64,000 nt of DNA from Gammaproteobacteria bacterium (lineage in GTDB: Bacteria; Pseudomonadota; Gammaproteobacteria; Pseudomonadales; Azotimanducaceae). The notes beneath the pieces were generated by a model that was given only the letters and a program-made list of their open reading frames with translations, was not told the DNA's origin and made no database searches. The DNA lies in assembly GCA_030425195.1 (NCBI GenBank), contig JAUIAV010000010.1, positions 62,001 through 126,000 of the forward strand, in the 5' to 3' direction. The position numbers and the translations under genes were made by a program. This document shows positions 30,538-43,544 of this stretch, piece after piece; the stretch's first letter is position 1; the number at the start of each line of letters is the position of its first letter.

Positions 30538-31152
30538 TCACGCGAGCAGTGAATCGATCAACGCCTGATTGCCTGCCGCACGTCGATCGGTGCGGCAGCG
30601 CTCAGCCAGCAGAATGGCGCGAAGCTCCGCCAGGGCGACATCGAACTGATCGTTGACCACCAGATAGTCGAACTCCAGATAATGCCGCATCTCCGTCTTC
30701 GCCTCGGCGAGACGGGATTCGATCACCTGAGGGTCATCCTGCGCCCGCCCCTGAAGACGTTCACGCAGAGCCGCCTGGGAAGGCGGAATGATGAAGACGC
30801 TCACGGCCTCGGGATGGACCGTGCGCACCAGAGCCGCTCCCTGCCAGTCGATCTCGAGCAGCACGTCCCGGCCCTCTGCCAGCGGTCCGGACACCGCCGC
30901 CTTCGAGGTGCCGTAATAGTTGCCGAACACGGACGCGTGCTCTAGGAAGGCATCGTTCTCGATCATCGTCTCGAAGGTGGCCGCATCCACGAAGTGGTAG
31001 TTCACGCCCGCGGTCTCCTTCGGCCGCCGCGGGCGGGTGGTGTGGGAGATGGACAGGACCAGGGAGGGATCCCCGGCCAGAAGGTCGGCAACCAGCGACG
31101 TCTTCCCGGCACCGGAGGGCGCGGAGACGATGAACAGGGTACCGGTGCTCAT
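30538..31152 (-). CDS. gmk: Guanylate kinase
   Basis: Converts GMP to GDP with ATP. 204 residues (E. coli 207). P-loop SAPSGAGKTSL at about residues 9-19, the GMP-binding SHTTRPRRPKETAGVNYHFV segment and the DVLLEIDWQGA Walker B are present. Its start overlaps the yicC stop (ATGA), as in many gammaproteobacteria. Confidence 0.97.
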   Translation of the reverse strand: MSTGTLFIVSAPSGAGKTSLVADLLAGDPSLVLSISHTTRPRRPKETAGVNYHFVDAATFETMIENDAFLEHASVFGNYYGTSKAAVSGPLAEGRDVLLEIDWQGAALVRTVHPEAVSVFIIPPSQAALRERLQGRAQDDPQVIESRLAEAKTEMRHYLEFDYLVVNDQFDVALAELRAILLAERCRTDRRAAGNQALIDSLLA

Positions 31153-32015
31153 TCGATGTTCTGCACCTGCTCCCGGATCTGCTCGATGATCACTTTCAGA
31201 TCCACCGAGCGCTGGGAATTCTCAACCAGGGTGGCCTTGGCGCCCAGGGTGTTCGCTTCGCGGTTCAGCTCCTGGGTGAGGAAGTCCAGCCGGCGGCCAT
31301 GGGGTCCGGGCTTGCGGAGAATGGAGCGGGCTTCTTCCACGTGAATACCCAGCCGGTCGAGTTCCTCGGCGACGTCGGCCCGCTGCGCCAGCAGTGCCAC
31401 CTCCTGTTCCAGACGGTCGGCGTCCACCTGCACGCTCAGATCGTCGAGCCGGGCCTGAAGGCGGGCCTGTATCTGGTGTCCGATGGAGGCGGTGCGGCCT
31501 TTCACGTCCGCCACTACCTTGTCGATCTCGTCCAGGCGGCTGGCGATGGTCTCGGCCAGCTGAGTGCCTTCCCGCTGCCGGTAGGCCATGAGCTCCGAGA
31601 GCGCTTCCTCGAACAGGTCGGTCACCGTGGCTGTCAGCGCCTCGTCGTCGAACTGCGCGTCGTCGCCGATCACCCCCGGCCAGCGGAGGAGATCCATGGG
31701 ATTCGGGGAGCCGATTTCCGGGGCATCCCGCCGGACCTGCTCGACCATGGCCAGCACCTGCAGCAGCAGAGGCCGGTTCAGTTCGATGGTGGTCTCGGTC
31801 TGCTGGGGCTCCATGCGCAGGGAGCAGTCCAGCTTGCCACGCTTCAGGTGCTTGCGCAGCGTCTCCCGCAACGGGTACTCGGCCGCCCGCAGCGCCTCCG
31901 GCATCCGGAACTGCATCTCCAGAAAGCGATGATTGACGGAGCGGATCTCCCAGGTCAGCACGAAACCGCCGCCGTGGGCCTGAGAACGGGCGAACGCCGT
32001 CATGCTGTTGACCAT
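31149..32015 (-). CDS. yicC: YicC-family endoribonuclease
   Basis: Family of oligomeric endoribonucleases; E. coli YicC takes part in small-RNA decay. 288 residues with the start at 32015 (MVNSMTAFARSQ), the usual family N-terminus; an upstream in-frame start adds 11 unrelated residues. Signatures include WEIRSVNHRFLEMQFRMPE, RGKLDCSLR, and the C-terminal GRRLDFLTQELNREANTLGAK. Overlaps gmk by four bases. Confidence 0.95.
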   Translation of the reverse strand: MVNSMTAFARSQAHGGGFVLTWEIRSVNHRFLEMQFRMPEALRAAEYPLRETLRKHLKRGKLDCSLRMEPQQTETTIELNRPLLLQVLAMVEQVRRDAPEIGSPNPMDLLRWPGVIGDDAQFDDEALTATVTDLFEEALSELMAYRQREGTQLAETIASRLDEIDKVVADVKGRTASIGHQIQARLQARLDDLSVQVDADRLEQEVALLAQRADVAEELDRLGIHVEEARSILRKPGPHGRRLDFLTQELNREANTLGAKATLVENSQRSVDLKVIIEQIREQVQNIE

Positions 32016-32099
32016 GATTTGAAGGACCGTTGTCTCTGCGGCGGCCATTGTACCTTCCGCGTCGGGTCAGGTCCCCACCTGCCCCGGGGGCGAGGTTCC

Positions 32100-32130
32100 T
32101 TGGCCCGTCGTGACTAAGGCCCCCTATAAT
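32100..32130 (+). promoter_or_regulatory. Candidate promoter of rph-pyrE
   Basis: A perfect TATAAT at 32125-32130 with TTGGCC at 32100-32105 (19-base spacer, longer than ideal), 33 bases before the rph start in the divergent gap with yicC. Confidence 0.55.
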
Positions 32131-32163
32131 GGCGCCCGACCACCCATAGAGGATCCGCTGCCC

Positions 32164-32877
32164 ATGCCAGATCGACCGAGCGGTCGCCAGGCCGACGAAC
32201 TGAGACCCGTGCAATTCACGCGGGGATTCACCACCCATGCCGCAGGCTCCGTGCTGGTGGAGTTCGGCGCTACGCGGGTGATCTGCACCGCCAGCGTGGA
32301 GGACTCCGTGCCTGGTTTTCTGCGCGGCAAAGGCGTGGGTTGGGTGACCGCGGAGTACGGCATGCTGCCAGGCTCCACCCACACCCGGGTTGACCGGGAG
32401 GCAGCGCGGGGTAAGCAGAGCGGCCGGACGGTGGAGATTCAGCGGCTGATCGGTCGAAGCCTCAGGGCCACCGTGGATATGAAGAAGCTCGGTGAGCGGA
32501 CGGTTCGCATCGATTGCGACGTGATTCAGGCCGACGGCGGCACCCGGACCGCCTCCATCACCGGTGCCTCGGTGGCCCTCTCGGATGCGCTGACGAGGGT
32601 GGGGGTTCAGGATGCGTTCATCGAACATGTGGCATCTATATCCGTCGGTATCTGGCAGGGTGAACCCGTGCTGGATCTGGACTATGCGGAAGATTCGACG
32701 GCGGAGACCGATATGAACGTAGTCGCACTGGCCTCCGGGGGCTTCGTGGAAGTTCAGGGCACGGCGGAGCAGAAGCCATTCTCCCCGGACGAGCTCGAAG
32801 CCATGCTGGCGCTGGCGAAGAAGGGCACGGCTGAGCTCATCGCGCTGCAGACGGCGGCGGGCGGGACATCCCTGTGA
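32164..32877 (+). CDS. rph: Ribonuclease PH
   Basis: Phosphorolytic 3'-5' exoribonuclease that trims tRNA 3' ends. 237 residues (238 usual). Conserved segments: [61 protein letters not shown], and [19 protein letters not shown]. The start at 32164 matches the family; an in-frame start at 32110 is too early, being upstream of the -10. It is intact, unlike the K-12 allele. pyrE overlaps by four bases (GTGA); the crc gene found between them in Pseudomonas is absent. Confidence 0.97.
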   Translation: MPDRPSGRQADELRPVQFTRGFTTHAAGSVLVEFGATRVICTASVEDSVPGFLRGKGVGWVTAEYGMLPGSTHTRVDREAARGKQSGRTVEIQRLIGRSLRATVDMKKLGERTVRIDCDVIQADGGTRTASITGASVALSDALTRVGVQDAFIEHVASISVGIWQGEPVLDLDYAEDSTAETDMNVVALASGGFVEVQGTAEQKPFSPDELEAMLALAKKGTAELIALQTAAGGTSL

Positions 32878-33536
32878 GCAGCGCGGATACCCGGGCCCTG
32901 GTATCGCTGCTGATCGAGCAGTCGGTGCTGAAGTTTGGTGCGTTCACGCTGAAATCCGGACGCGAGAGCCCGTACTTCTTCAATCTGGGTGCGATCAGCA
33001 CGGGCGCGGCCATCTCGAGACTCGGAGACGCCTACGCGCAGGCTGCTCTGGATCTGGATAGGCCTTTCGATGCGGTGTTCGGGCCGGCCTACAAAGGCAT
33101 TCCCATAGCCGTTGCCACCGCCTCTGCCCTGGCGGACCGCGGTGCGGACTGCGGCTGGGTATTCAACCGCAAGGAAGCCAAGGATCACGGCGAAGGCGGG
33201 CAGTTCGTGGGCGCGCCCGTGACGGGTCGGCTGCTGCTGGTGGACGACGTGCTCACCGCGGGTACCGCGGTCAGGGAGGCCGCCGGCCTGATCCGGGCGG
33301 CTGGCGGTGAGCTCATGGGTGTGCTCATTGCGCTGGACCGCCAGGAACGGGTGGTGGCGGATGAGCCCGGCACAGCTGTCAGCCGTCTTGCCGAAGAACT
33401 GAGCGTCCCGGTCAGAAGCCTGCTGACGTTGCAGGACGTGATCGAGTACCTTGACTTGAAAGGGGGTGGCGACAACCATCCTCCCGAGACTTTAGAGGCG
33501 ATCCGGGCCTATCAGGCCGCCTACTGTGATCGGTGA
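32874..33536 (+). CDS. pyrE: Orotate phosphoribosyltransferase
   Basis: Orotate plus PRPP to OMP, fifth step of pyrimidine synthesis. 220 residues. The PRPP-binding motif [13 protein letters not shown] is at about residues 121-133, [11 protein letters not shown] contributes to the active site, and the mobile loop [12 protein letters not shown] is present. GTG start overlapping the rph stop, so coupled to rph. Confidence 0.97.
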   Translation: MSSADTRALVSLLIEQSVLKFGAFTLKSGRESPYFFNLGAISTGAAISRLGDAYAQAALDLDRPFDAVFGPAYKGIPIAVATASALADRGADCGWVFNRKEAKDHGEGGQFVGAPVTGRLLLVDDVLTAGTAVREAAGLIRAAGGELMGVLIALDRQERVVADEPGTAVSRLAEELSVPVRSLLTLQDVIEYLDLKGGGDNHPPETLEAIRAYQAAYCDR

Positions 33537-33567
33537 TGAGCGGATCTCCCGCAGAGCAGGGTGAACG

Positions 33568-34263
33568 ATGGAAGATGCACAACGGCTGACACAACGACTG
33601 AAAGGCAGGCTGGCTGCGCGCCGGTCCGCGTCCCGTGGCAGAGGCGGTCTGCGGATGGTGTCCGTGGGCCTTGGCCTGTGCATGCTGGCAGCGCTCCCTG
33701 CGGATGCGGCCACCCTCTACCGCTACATCAACGACAAGGGCTATCAGGAGATCGGCTACTCGGTGCCCCCGCACCTGGTGCCCAACGGCTATGACGTGAT
33801 CGACGATTCCGGCCGCCTGATCCGTCGGGTGGCGGCGCAGCTGTCGGAGGAGGAGTACGCGGCAAAGCTCGAGCATGAACGGAAGCTCGAAGCCTGCGAG
33901 AAGGCTTACGAGCGTGTGCATCGCCGCTACGAGCGTCTCGAAGACATCGACAAGGCCGAGGTTCAGTTCGAAGCCCAGCTGGAGGAGTCGCTGCAGAACG
34001 ATCAGGCCAATCTGGAATACAACCGTACCGAGCTCGCCAAGTACCGTGAAAGTGCCGCCGGCCACGAGCGGAAAGGCCAGATCATCCCCGAGCGCGTCCT
34101 GGATTCCATCGAACAGACCGAGCGCACGATCCGGAACCTGACCGCCAAGATCGATCAGAGCGAGCAGTCCCGGACCACCAAGGCGGAACAGTTCGACGAA
34201 GAGCGCCGTGTCTTCCAGATGAACGGCTGTGACGAGGAGCAGCTCGCTCAGGCGAACTGGTGA
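33568..34263 (+). CDS. DUF4124-like exported coiled-coil protein
   Basis: 231 residues, function unknown. After a basic N-terminus there is a hydrophobic stretch (about residues 30-46) ending in PADA, a likely signal peptidase site. The mature protein starts with TLYRYINDKGYQEIGYSVPP, the DUF4124 pattern, then a long charged helical region (about 95-215) that should form a coiled coil. The ATG at 33568 has AGGGTG ahead; a start at residue 30 would give a more standard signal peptide. It follows pyrE by 31 bases and ends three bases before slmA, convergent. Confidence 0.75.
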   Translation: MEDAQRLTQRLKGRLAARRSASRGRGGLRMVSVGLGLCMLAALPADAATLYRYINDKGYQEIGYSVPPHLVPNGYDVIDDSGRLIRRVAAQLSEEEYAAKLEHERKLEACEKAYERVHRRYERLEDIDKAEVQFEAQLEESLQNDQANLEYNRTELAKYRESAAGHERKGQIIPERVLDSIEQTERTIRNLTAKIDQSEQSRTTKAEQFDEERRVFQMNGCDEEQLAQANW

Positions 34264-34266
34264 TCT

Positions 34267-38381
<4,115 letters not shown>

Positions 38382-38410
38382 CTGTCCGTCCTTAGCGAGA
38401 TGTGGGGGGC

Positions 38411-38438
38411 GCCGGCCGCTCCGTCATGACCGGCCGGC
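38411..38438. repeat. Inverted repeat between coaBC and algC
   Basis: GCCGGCCG (38411-38418), 12-base loop, CGGCCGGC (38431-38438): a perfect GC-rich 8-base stem in the 112-base gap. No T-run follows on either strand, so it is not a standard terminator. It could be an attenuator-like hairpin ahead of algC. The dut gene found between coaBC and algC in Pseudomonas is absent. Confidence 0.5.
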
Positions 38439-38493
38439 TGCAGCAGGTCATGCCGCGGCTATGTTAGTGGCCCGATGTTTGACTGGCCAGTGG

Positions 38494-39795
38494 CTATTTT
38501 GCCGCGTTGTCCGGGTTTGTGTTCGCTAACTGGCGCACAAACCGGGGCATGAACAGTTCGATGAGGGTATCGAGAATGGCCCGGGAGAGATCGGCCTTGC
38601 TCTGTTTGGGCAGAGTGATCTCACCATCGGCCCAGATCAGGGTGGCGGCGTTTTCATCGGTGCCGAAACCGATGTCCTGCCGGGAGACGTCGTTGACGAC
38701 GATGGCATCCAGACCCTTGCGGCTGAGTTTGCCCCGGGCGTGGGCCAGGGCGTCATGGGTTTCGGCCGCGAAACCAACGACCACGGGCGCGTCGGGCAGG
38801 GCGGCCACGGCAGCGACGATGTCCGGGTTCTCCACCAGCTCGAGCGAGAGACCGCTCTCTTTTCTGTCGGTTTTCTTGATTTTCTGCTCGGCAACCGTGC
38901 TCGGCCGGTAGTCGGCGACGGCGGCCACGGCGATGAACAGATCGCTCCCGGGCGCTGCGGTCAGTGCTGCCGCGTGCATGTCCCGGGCAGACTCCACGGC
39001 AACCAGCGTCACCCCGACGGGGACAGATTCAGCCACGGGACCGCTGATCAGCGTGACCCGGGCACCGGCGGCCAGGGCGGCGGCAGCCAGGGCATACCCC
39101 TGCTTACCCGAGCTGTGATTCGAGATGAAACGCACCGGATCGATGGCTTCCCGTGTGGGTCCGGCGGTGATCACCACATGATGGCCCAACAGAGGCTGAT
39201 TCTGGCCGATGCTGTGCACGGGCGCGCGCGCTGTGCCTTCGAGCCCCTGGGCCAGAAGTTCGGTCACCGCCCGGGCCAGATCCGCGGGTTCGGACATCCG
39301 TCCGGGCCCGGTTTCACCGCAGGCCTGATCCCCCACCTCCGGTCCGATCAGGTGCACGCCATCAGCGGCGAGCAGCTCGAGATTGCGGCGGGTGGCCGGT
39401 GCCTGCCACATGACGTGATTCATCGCCGGCGCCAGAGCGATGGGTGCCGTGCTCGCCAGGCAGATGGCGCCGAGCAGGTCGTCGGCGAATCCGTGGGCCA
39501 GCCGGGCCAGACGGTCCGCGGTGGCTGGTGCGATCAGAATGAGGTCCGCCCAGCGTGCGAGCTCGATGTGCCCCATCTGTGCTTCCGCAGCCGGATCCCA
39601 GAGCGTGTCCCGGACGGGATTGCCGGAGACGGCCTGCAGGCTCGTTGCCGTCACGAACTGAGCGGCGCTGCGCGTCATGACCACCTGTACCTCCGCGCCG
39701 GCCCGGCGCAGTTCTCGCACGAGCTCCGGCGTCTTGTACGCAGCGATACCGCCGCTGACACCGACTAGGATGCGTCTTCCGGTGAGCACGTTCAT
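38494..39795 (-). CDS. coaBC: Bifunctional phosphopantothenoylcysteine decarboxylase / phosphopantothenate-cysteine ligase
   Basis: Two steps of coenzyme A synthesis. 433 residues. N-terminal FMN-dependent CoaC domain with [18 protein letters not shown], substrate clamp PAMNHVMW and active-site Cys in [17 protein letters not shown]-terminal CTP-dependent CoaB domain with [29 protein letters not shown] and [22 protein letters not shown]. The start at 39795 ([16 protein letters not shown]) fits; an in-frame start at 39828 adds 11 residues. The divergent radC start is only 14 bases away. Confidence 0.96.
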   Translation of the reverse strand: MNVLTGRRILVGVSGGIAAYKTPELVRELRRAGAEVQVVMTRSAAQFVTATSLQAVSGNPVRDTLWDPAAEAQMGHIELARWADLILIAPATADRLARLAHGFADDLLGAICLASTAPIALAPAMNHVMWQAPATRRNLELLAADGVHLIGPEVGDQACGETGPGRMSEPADLARAVTELLAQGLEGTARAPVHSIGQNQPLLGHHVVITAGPTREAIDPVRFISNHSSGKQGYALAAAALAAGARVTLISGPVAESVPVGVTLVAVESARDMHAAALTAAPGSDLFIAVAAVADYRPSTVAEQKIKKTDRKESGLSLELVENPDIVAAVAALPDAPVVVGFAAETHDALAHARGKLSRKGLDAIVVNDVSRQDIGFGTDENAATLIWADGEITLPKQSKADLSRAILDTLIELFMPRFVRQLANTNPDNAAK

Positions 39796-39809
39796 GGGCG
39801 GACTATAGC

Positions 39810-40577
39810 ATGGGGTCTGGGGGATCAACGGGAGGCCGGAATGGGGATCGGAACCGGTTCAGCGAGCGGGAGAAGCCCAGGCCCGGGCGGCGTCTCCGGC
39901 ACGCCCGGTGGCGTCTGCTCAGATCCGGTCCACAACGGCTGACGGATGACGAGCTGCTCTCTTTGTGGCTGGGTCTGTCCTGCCCGTCGGATGCATCAGG
40001 GCTGCGTCAGCGGTTCGGCTCGCTGGACGCCCTGGTCCGGGCACCCTCTGACCGTCTGCTGGCGGAACCGGGTCTCGGTGAAGCGCGAACCGCCCGGCTC
40101 CTGGCGGCGCTCGCGGCAGTGGAGCGTGCCGCGCTCGGCCGGATCGCGGAGGCGCCGCTGCTCTCCTGCTCGAGCGCCGTACGCCGGTTTCTGCGTCTGA
40201 AGCTGGCCCATCTTCCCCGGGAAGTCTTCGGCTGTCTGTTTCTCGACAACCGGCACCGTCTGATCCGGTTCGAGATTCTGTTTCTCGGTACGGTGGACAG
40301 GGCGTCCGTGCACCCGCGCGAGGTTCTGCGCCGGGCTCTGGAACTCAACTCGGCGGCCGTGATTTTTGCCCACAATCATCCGTCCGGCATCGCCGAGCCC
40401 AGTGCCAGCGATCTCACGCTCACCCGGGATCTGATGGATCTGCTGCAGCGGATCGACGTCCGGGTGCTGGACCATCTCGTGGTCGGCCGGGGCTCGGAGG
40501 TGTCGTTCGCCGAGCGGGGTCTGCTCGGGCGCCAGGCTCCGGTCGCGCCTTGCGGCTCGAAAGACCCTCTGGTATAA
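39810..40577 (+). CDS. radC: RadC-family JAB/MPN domain protein
   Basis: 255 residues. The C-terminal JAB domain is complete: FAHNHPSG at about residues 188-195 and downstream S-x-x-D (SASDLT), the metal-binding JAMM pattern. The N-terminal UPF0758 helical part is recognisable ([37 protein letters not shown]) but shortened and lacks the usual loop after ELL. The first 35 residues are basic, Gly-rich and unlike the family, so the true start is uncertain; no better start exists. RadC's cellular role is unknown; a repair function was not confirmed in E. coli. Confidence 0.85.
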   Translation: MGSGGSTGGRNGDRNRFSEREKPRPGRRLRHARWRLLRSGPQRLTDDELLSLWLGLSCPSDASGLRQRFGSLDALVRAPSDRLLAEPGLGEARTARLLAALAAVERAALGRIAEAPLLSCSSAVRRFLRLKLAHLPREVFGCLFLDNRHRLIRFEILFLGTVDRASVHPREVLRRALELNSAAVIFAHNHPSGIAEPSASDLTLTRDLMDLLQRIDVRVLDHLVVGRGSEVSFAERGLLGRQAPVAPCGSKDPLV

Positions 40578-40578
40578 A
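40550..40578 (+). promoter_or_regulatory. Promoter of rpmB-rpmG
   Basis: TTGCGG (40550-40555), 17 bases, TATAAA (40573-40578), preceded by TGG, which makes an extended -10. It lies at the radC end, 33 bases before rpmB. Strong, as expected for ribosomal protein genes. Confidence 0.75.
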
Positions 40579-40611
40579 CGCGCCTCATTTTTTTCAGGAC
40601 ACTCAAACGCC

Positions 40612-40848
40612 ATGTCACAAGTTTGTCAGGTGACCGGAAAGCGTCCCATGACGGGCAACAATGTCAGTCATGCCCAGAATAAGACCCGGCGTCGTTTTTC
40701 GCCGAATCTGCACAGCCATCGTTTCTGGGTGGAGAGCGAGAATCGGTTCGTACGGCTGAAAGTGTCTTCCAAAGGCATGCGCATTATTGACAAGAAAGGT
40801 ATCGATTCGGTGCTGGCGGACATCCGCAAGCGCGGCGAGAAGGTCTGA
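40612..40848 (+). CDS. rpmB: 50S ribosomal protein L28
   Basis: 78 residues, same as E. coli. Conserved N-terminus [28 protein letters not shown] and [20 protein letters not shown]. Zinc-free type: only one Cys. rpmG starts 9 bases after its stop, preceded by GAGGAG. Confidence 0.98.
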   Translation: MSQVCQVTGKRPMTGNNVSHAQNKTRRRFSPNLHSHRFWVESENRFVRLKVSSKGMRIIDKKGIDSVLADIRKRGEKV

Positions 40849-40857
40849 GGAGGCATC

Positions 40858-41013
40858 ATGCGGGATAAGATCAAACTGGTGTCCAGCGCCGGAACCGGCC
40901 ACTTCTACACCACGGACAAGAACAAGCGGAATACGCCGGACAAGCTCGAGATGAAGAAGTACGATCCGGTCGTACGCAAGCACGTCCTCTACACCGAGGC
41001 GAAGATCAAGTAG
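40858..41013 (+). CDS. rpmG: 50S ribosomal protein L33
   Basis: 51 residues. [40 protein letters not shown] and EAKIK are the family pattern. There is no CxxC pair, so this is the zinc-independent form. The gene is too short for many gene finders but unambiguous. Followed by a terminator. Confidence 0.98.
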   Translation: MRDKIKLVSSAGTGHFYTTDKNKRNTPDKLEMKKYDPVVRKHVLYTEAKIK

Positions 41014-41036
41014 GTATCCCCGCCTTGGGGTTCCGG

Positions 41037-41062
41037 AAAGCGCGCCTTGGCGCGCTTTTTTT
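41037..41062 (+). terminator. Rho-independent terminator of rpmB-rpmG
   Basis: Stem AAAGCGCGCC (41037-41046), loop TT, stem GGCGCGCTTT (41049-41058), followed by more T (to 41062). 24 bases after the rpmG stop. Confidence 0.9.
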
Positions 41063-41139
41063 GTGCTTTGGATATAGGGGCTTTGGAGTGAGTGAGTCTT
41101 TACTCTACGTCCAGACCGGGCGTCTGGTGAGCGGCCCCC

Positions 41140-41991
41140 ATGCCTGAGTTGCCGGAGGTGGAGACCACCCGCCGTGGTGTGGAACCGCTCGTGGTGGGAA
41201 AACGCCTGCGCTCGATAGTCGTCAGAGAACCCCGACTGCGCTGGCCGGTATCGCTCCCGGACAGCCTGCCGGGTCAGCGGCTGCTGAGCGTCACGCGGCG
41301 AGCCAAATATCTGCTTTTCGTCTTCGAGGAGGGTGTTCTGATCCTGCATCTGGGCATGTCAGGCAGCCTGCGGGTTCTGCCGGATGAGACCCCCTACCTC
41401 AAACACGATCATCTGGCGTTGATCTTCGAAGGTGAACGGTCGCTCAGGCTCCATGATCCACGCCGGTTCGGCAGCGCGCACTGGCAGCCGGTCGATGCCG
41501 GCGGGGAGGCGCTGGAAGCCGCCGGGCGGCATCGGCTGCTGTCCGGGCTCGGGATCGAGCCTCTGGATCCGGCCTTCGATGGTGCTTACCTCAAGACCCG
41601 CGCCCGGGGCCGGCGACTGGCGGTGAAGAACTTCATCATGGATGGCACCGTGGTGGTGGGCGTCGGTAACATCTATGCCAATGAAGCCCTCTTTCTCGCG
41701 GGTATCCGCCCGACGGTCCAGGCTGGCAGAGTGAGCCTGGCCGGCTATGAGGTGCTCAGCCGCCGCATCCGGGAGGTGCTCGGCTCGGCGATTCAGATGG
41801 GTGGCACCACGCTCCGTGATTTTGTCAATCAGGATGGCAATCCGGGTTACTTCCGCCAGGTCCTGAATGTCTATGACCGGGCGGGCGAGCCCTGCCCGCT
41901 CTGCGGGCAGCCGCTCAAGGGCATACGGCTGGGTGGCAGGGCAACGGTTTATTGCTCAAAATGCCAAAGGGCTCAGGGTTTTAGGCCCTGA
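41140..41991 (+). CDS. mutM: Formamidopyrimidine-DNA glycosylase MutM (Fpg)
   Basis: Removes 8-oxoguanine and ring-opened purines and cuts the abasic site. 283 residues (E. coli 269). Catalytic N-terminus PELPEVETTRRG with Pro after Met1 and Glu3; Lys in HLGMSGSLR region; H2TH segment VGNIYANEALF; C-terminal zinc finger CPLCGQPL...YCSKCQ with all four Cys. Own transcription unit after the rpmG terminator. Confidence 0.97.
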   Translation: MPELPEVETTRRGVEPLVVGKRLRSIVVREPRLRWPVSLPDSLPGQRLLSVTRRAKYLLFVFEEGVLILHLGMSGSLRVLPDETPYLKHDHLALIFEGERSLRLHDPRRFGSAHWQPVDAGGEALEAAGRHRLLSGLGIEPLDPAFDGAYLKTRARGRRLAVKNFIMDGTVVVGVGNIYANEALFLAGIRPTVQAGRVSLAGYEVLSRRIREVLGSAIQMGGTTLRDFVNQDGNPGYFRQVLNVYDRAGEPCPLCGQPLKGIRLGGRATVYCSKCQRAQGFRP

Positions 41992-42044
41992 GGGTGCTAA
42001 AGTGCGCGAAGATATCTAGGCGTTTTTGGAAAAGGAACTCGAGG

Positions 42045-42380
42045 ATGAAAAGCATGAACCGTGTGGCCATGACGGCCGTGGTTGCCCTGGCCATGGGGCT
42101 CGCTTCTGCACCGAGTCTTGCTGCCAGCGGTACCTACCGCAGCGACCAGACCGGTCCGCGCTGGGAAGACCAGGTGGTGGACGCGCTCATCGCCCGTCCG
42201 GTCAGTGTGGCGGCGACCGGTGCCGGTGCCGTGATCTGGGGCGTCAGCCTGCCGTTCTCCCTGCTCGGGGGTAACGCCGGGGAAGCCGCGGACAATCTGG
42301 TAGGTGGTCCGGCCCGCGAGGCCTTCGTGCGCTGCCTCGGTTGCCGTTCTCCCGGCCGGCGTCAGTACGCCGCGGAGTAA
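42045..42380 (+). CDS. Small exported protein of unknown function
   Basis: 111 residues. N-terminal signal peptide (about 1-26, ending SLAASG). The mature part has WEDQVVDALIARPVSVAATGAGAVIW, a hydrophobic glycine-rich stretch that could be a membrane helix, and a C-terminal CLGC motif, a feature of small proteins sometimes misnamed multidrug transporters. I do not recognise a function. ATG 42045 has AAGGA eight bases ahead; ATG 42054 with GAGG is an alternative. Between mutM and convergent coaD. Confidence 0.7.
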   Translation: MKSMNRVAMTAVVALAMGLASAPSLAASGTYRSDQTGPRWEDQVVDALIARPVSVAATGAGAVIWGVSLPFSLLGGNAGEAADNLVGGPAREAFVRCLGCRSPGRRQYAAE

Positions 42381-42384
42381 GCGC

Positions 42385-42861
42385 TCAGCGACCCGTGCCG
42401 TAGGCTTCGACCACGGCCGGGTGCACGAACTGAGAGATGTCGCCGCCCAGCGCGGCGATTTCCCGGACCAGCGTCGAGGAGATGAAGGAGCATTCCTTCG
42501 CCGTGGGCAGGAATACGTACTCGATCTCCGGGTCCAGCGACTGGTTCATCTCCGCCATCTGAAACTCATAGTCGAAGTCGGTCACCGTTCTCAGGCCCCT
42601 CAGGATGAACTTGGTGCCTCGGCTGTTCGCGTAATCCACGAGCAGCGTGTTGAAGCCTTCCACCTCCACCCGGTCCCCGTAGTCCGACAGAACTCTTTCG
42701 CACAGAGCGATCCGGTCGGCCAGGTCCACTTTGGGATTCTTCTGTGCGGAGGTGCCGATGGCGAGGATCACCTTGTCGAACAGGCTCAGGGCCCGCCGGA
42801 TGAGGTCCGTGTGGCCATTTGTGATCGGGTTGAATGAGCCCGGATAGACGACGACGTTCAT
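42385..42861 (-). CDS. coaD: Phosphopantetheine adenylyltransferase
   Basis: Penultimate step of coenzyme A synthesis: 4'-phosphopantetheine plus ATP to dephospho-CoA. 158 residues (E. coli 159). VVYPGSFNPITNGHTDLIRRA has the HxGH-type nucleotidyltransferase motif, and SFISSTLVREIA is the conserved ISSTxVR. The start at 42861 is set by the family N-terminus. rsmD lies upstream on the same strand with a 76-base gap. Confidence 0.97.
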   Translation of the reverse strand: MNVVVYPGSFNPITNGHTDLIRRALSLFDKVILAIGTSAQKNPKVDLADRIALCERVLSDYGDRVEVEGFNTLLVDYANSRGTKFILRGLRTVTDFDYEFQMAEMNQSLDPEIEYVFLPTAKECSFISSTLVREIAALGGDISQFVHPAVVEAYGTGR

Positions 42862-42937
42862 TGTTTTTCCCCCAACGCGCGTAACGGTCAGCGCGCCGCG
42901 ATGGTATCTAGGCCGATCAGCGCCTGCAAGGCAGGCC

Positions 42938-43474
42938 TCAGCCGCCGTACAGGGCGAACCGGCAGTCACCAGCGGTGGATTCCTTCAGAACCCGTTCCGG
43001 CAGGGGCAGGGGGTTGCGTTTCGACGTTTCCAGATAGAGGACGCCGGTGCCGGTCAGGAATCGATCGAGCAGCTCGGGCAGCAGCGCCTGGGCAGCCTCG
43101 TCCGCGAACGGGGGATCGAACAGGATGACGTCGAACGGAGCAGGATCGCCGGCGAGATATTTTGCCGCCGTCTGATGGATGACCGTCGCACGGCCGCCGA
43201 GCAGCTCGGCGTTCTTTCTCAGAGCCATGGCAGCCTTGCGATCCCGCTCCACGAAGGTAACCTCTGCCGCGCCTCTGGAGAGAGCCTCGAAACCCAGCGC
43301 GCCGCTGCCGGCATAGAGGTCCAGGCAGCGGGCCTCATGAATGACGGGTGCCAGCCAGTTGAAAAGGGTCTCGCGCACCCGGCCGAGCGTCGGCCGCAGA
43401 CCCGCCCGGTCCGGGAAACTGAGTTTCCGCCCTCTCCATTGACCGCCGATGATGCGGACTTCATTGTTCGCCAT
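42938..43474 (-). CDS. rsmD: 16S rRNA (guanine-966-N2)-methyltransferase RsmD
   Basis: Methylates G966 of 16S rRNA. 178 residues. SAM site LDLYAGSGALGFEALSRGA at about residues 50-68, catalytic DPPF (about 119-122), and the N-terminal RIIGGQWRGRKL with RPTLGRVRETLFNWL. Divergent from ftsY with 70 bases between, the standard arrangement. Confidence 0.96.
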   Translation of the reverse strand: MANNEVRIIGGQWRGRKLSFPDRAGLRPTLGRVRETLFNWLAPVIHEARCLDLYAGSGALGFEALSRGAAEVTFVERDRKAAMALRKNAELLGGRATVIHQTAAKYLAGDPAPFDVILFDPPFADEAAQALLPELLDRFLTGTGVLYLETSKRNPLPLPERVLKESTAGDCRFALYGG

Positions 43475-43544
43475 AATTCAGAGCACCTCTGGTGAAAGGT
43501 TACCCGAGGTAGACGGGTGACATGAGTTTCTACGGGTACGACGA

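Noticed and set aside
29999-30541. Open frames on both strands through the rpoZ-gmk gap
   Set aside because: They run through the inverted-repeat arms, have Arg/Ser/Pro-rich low-quality translations and no ribosome site; treated as non-coding repeats.
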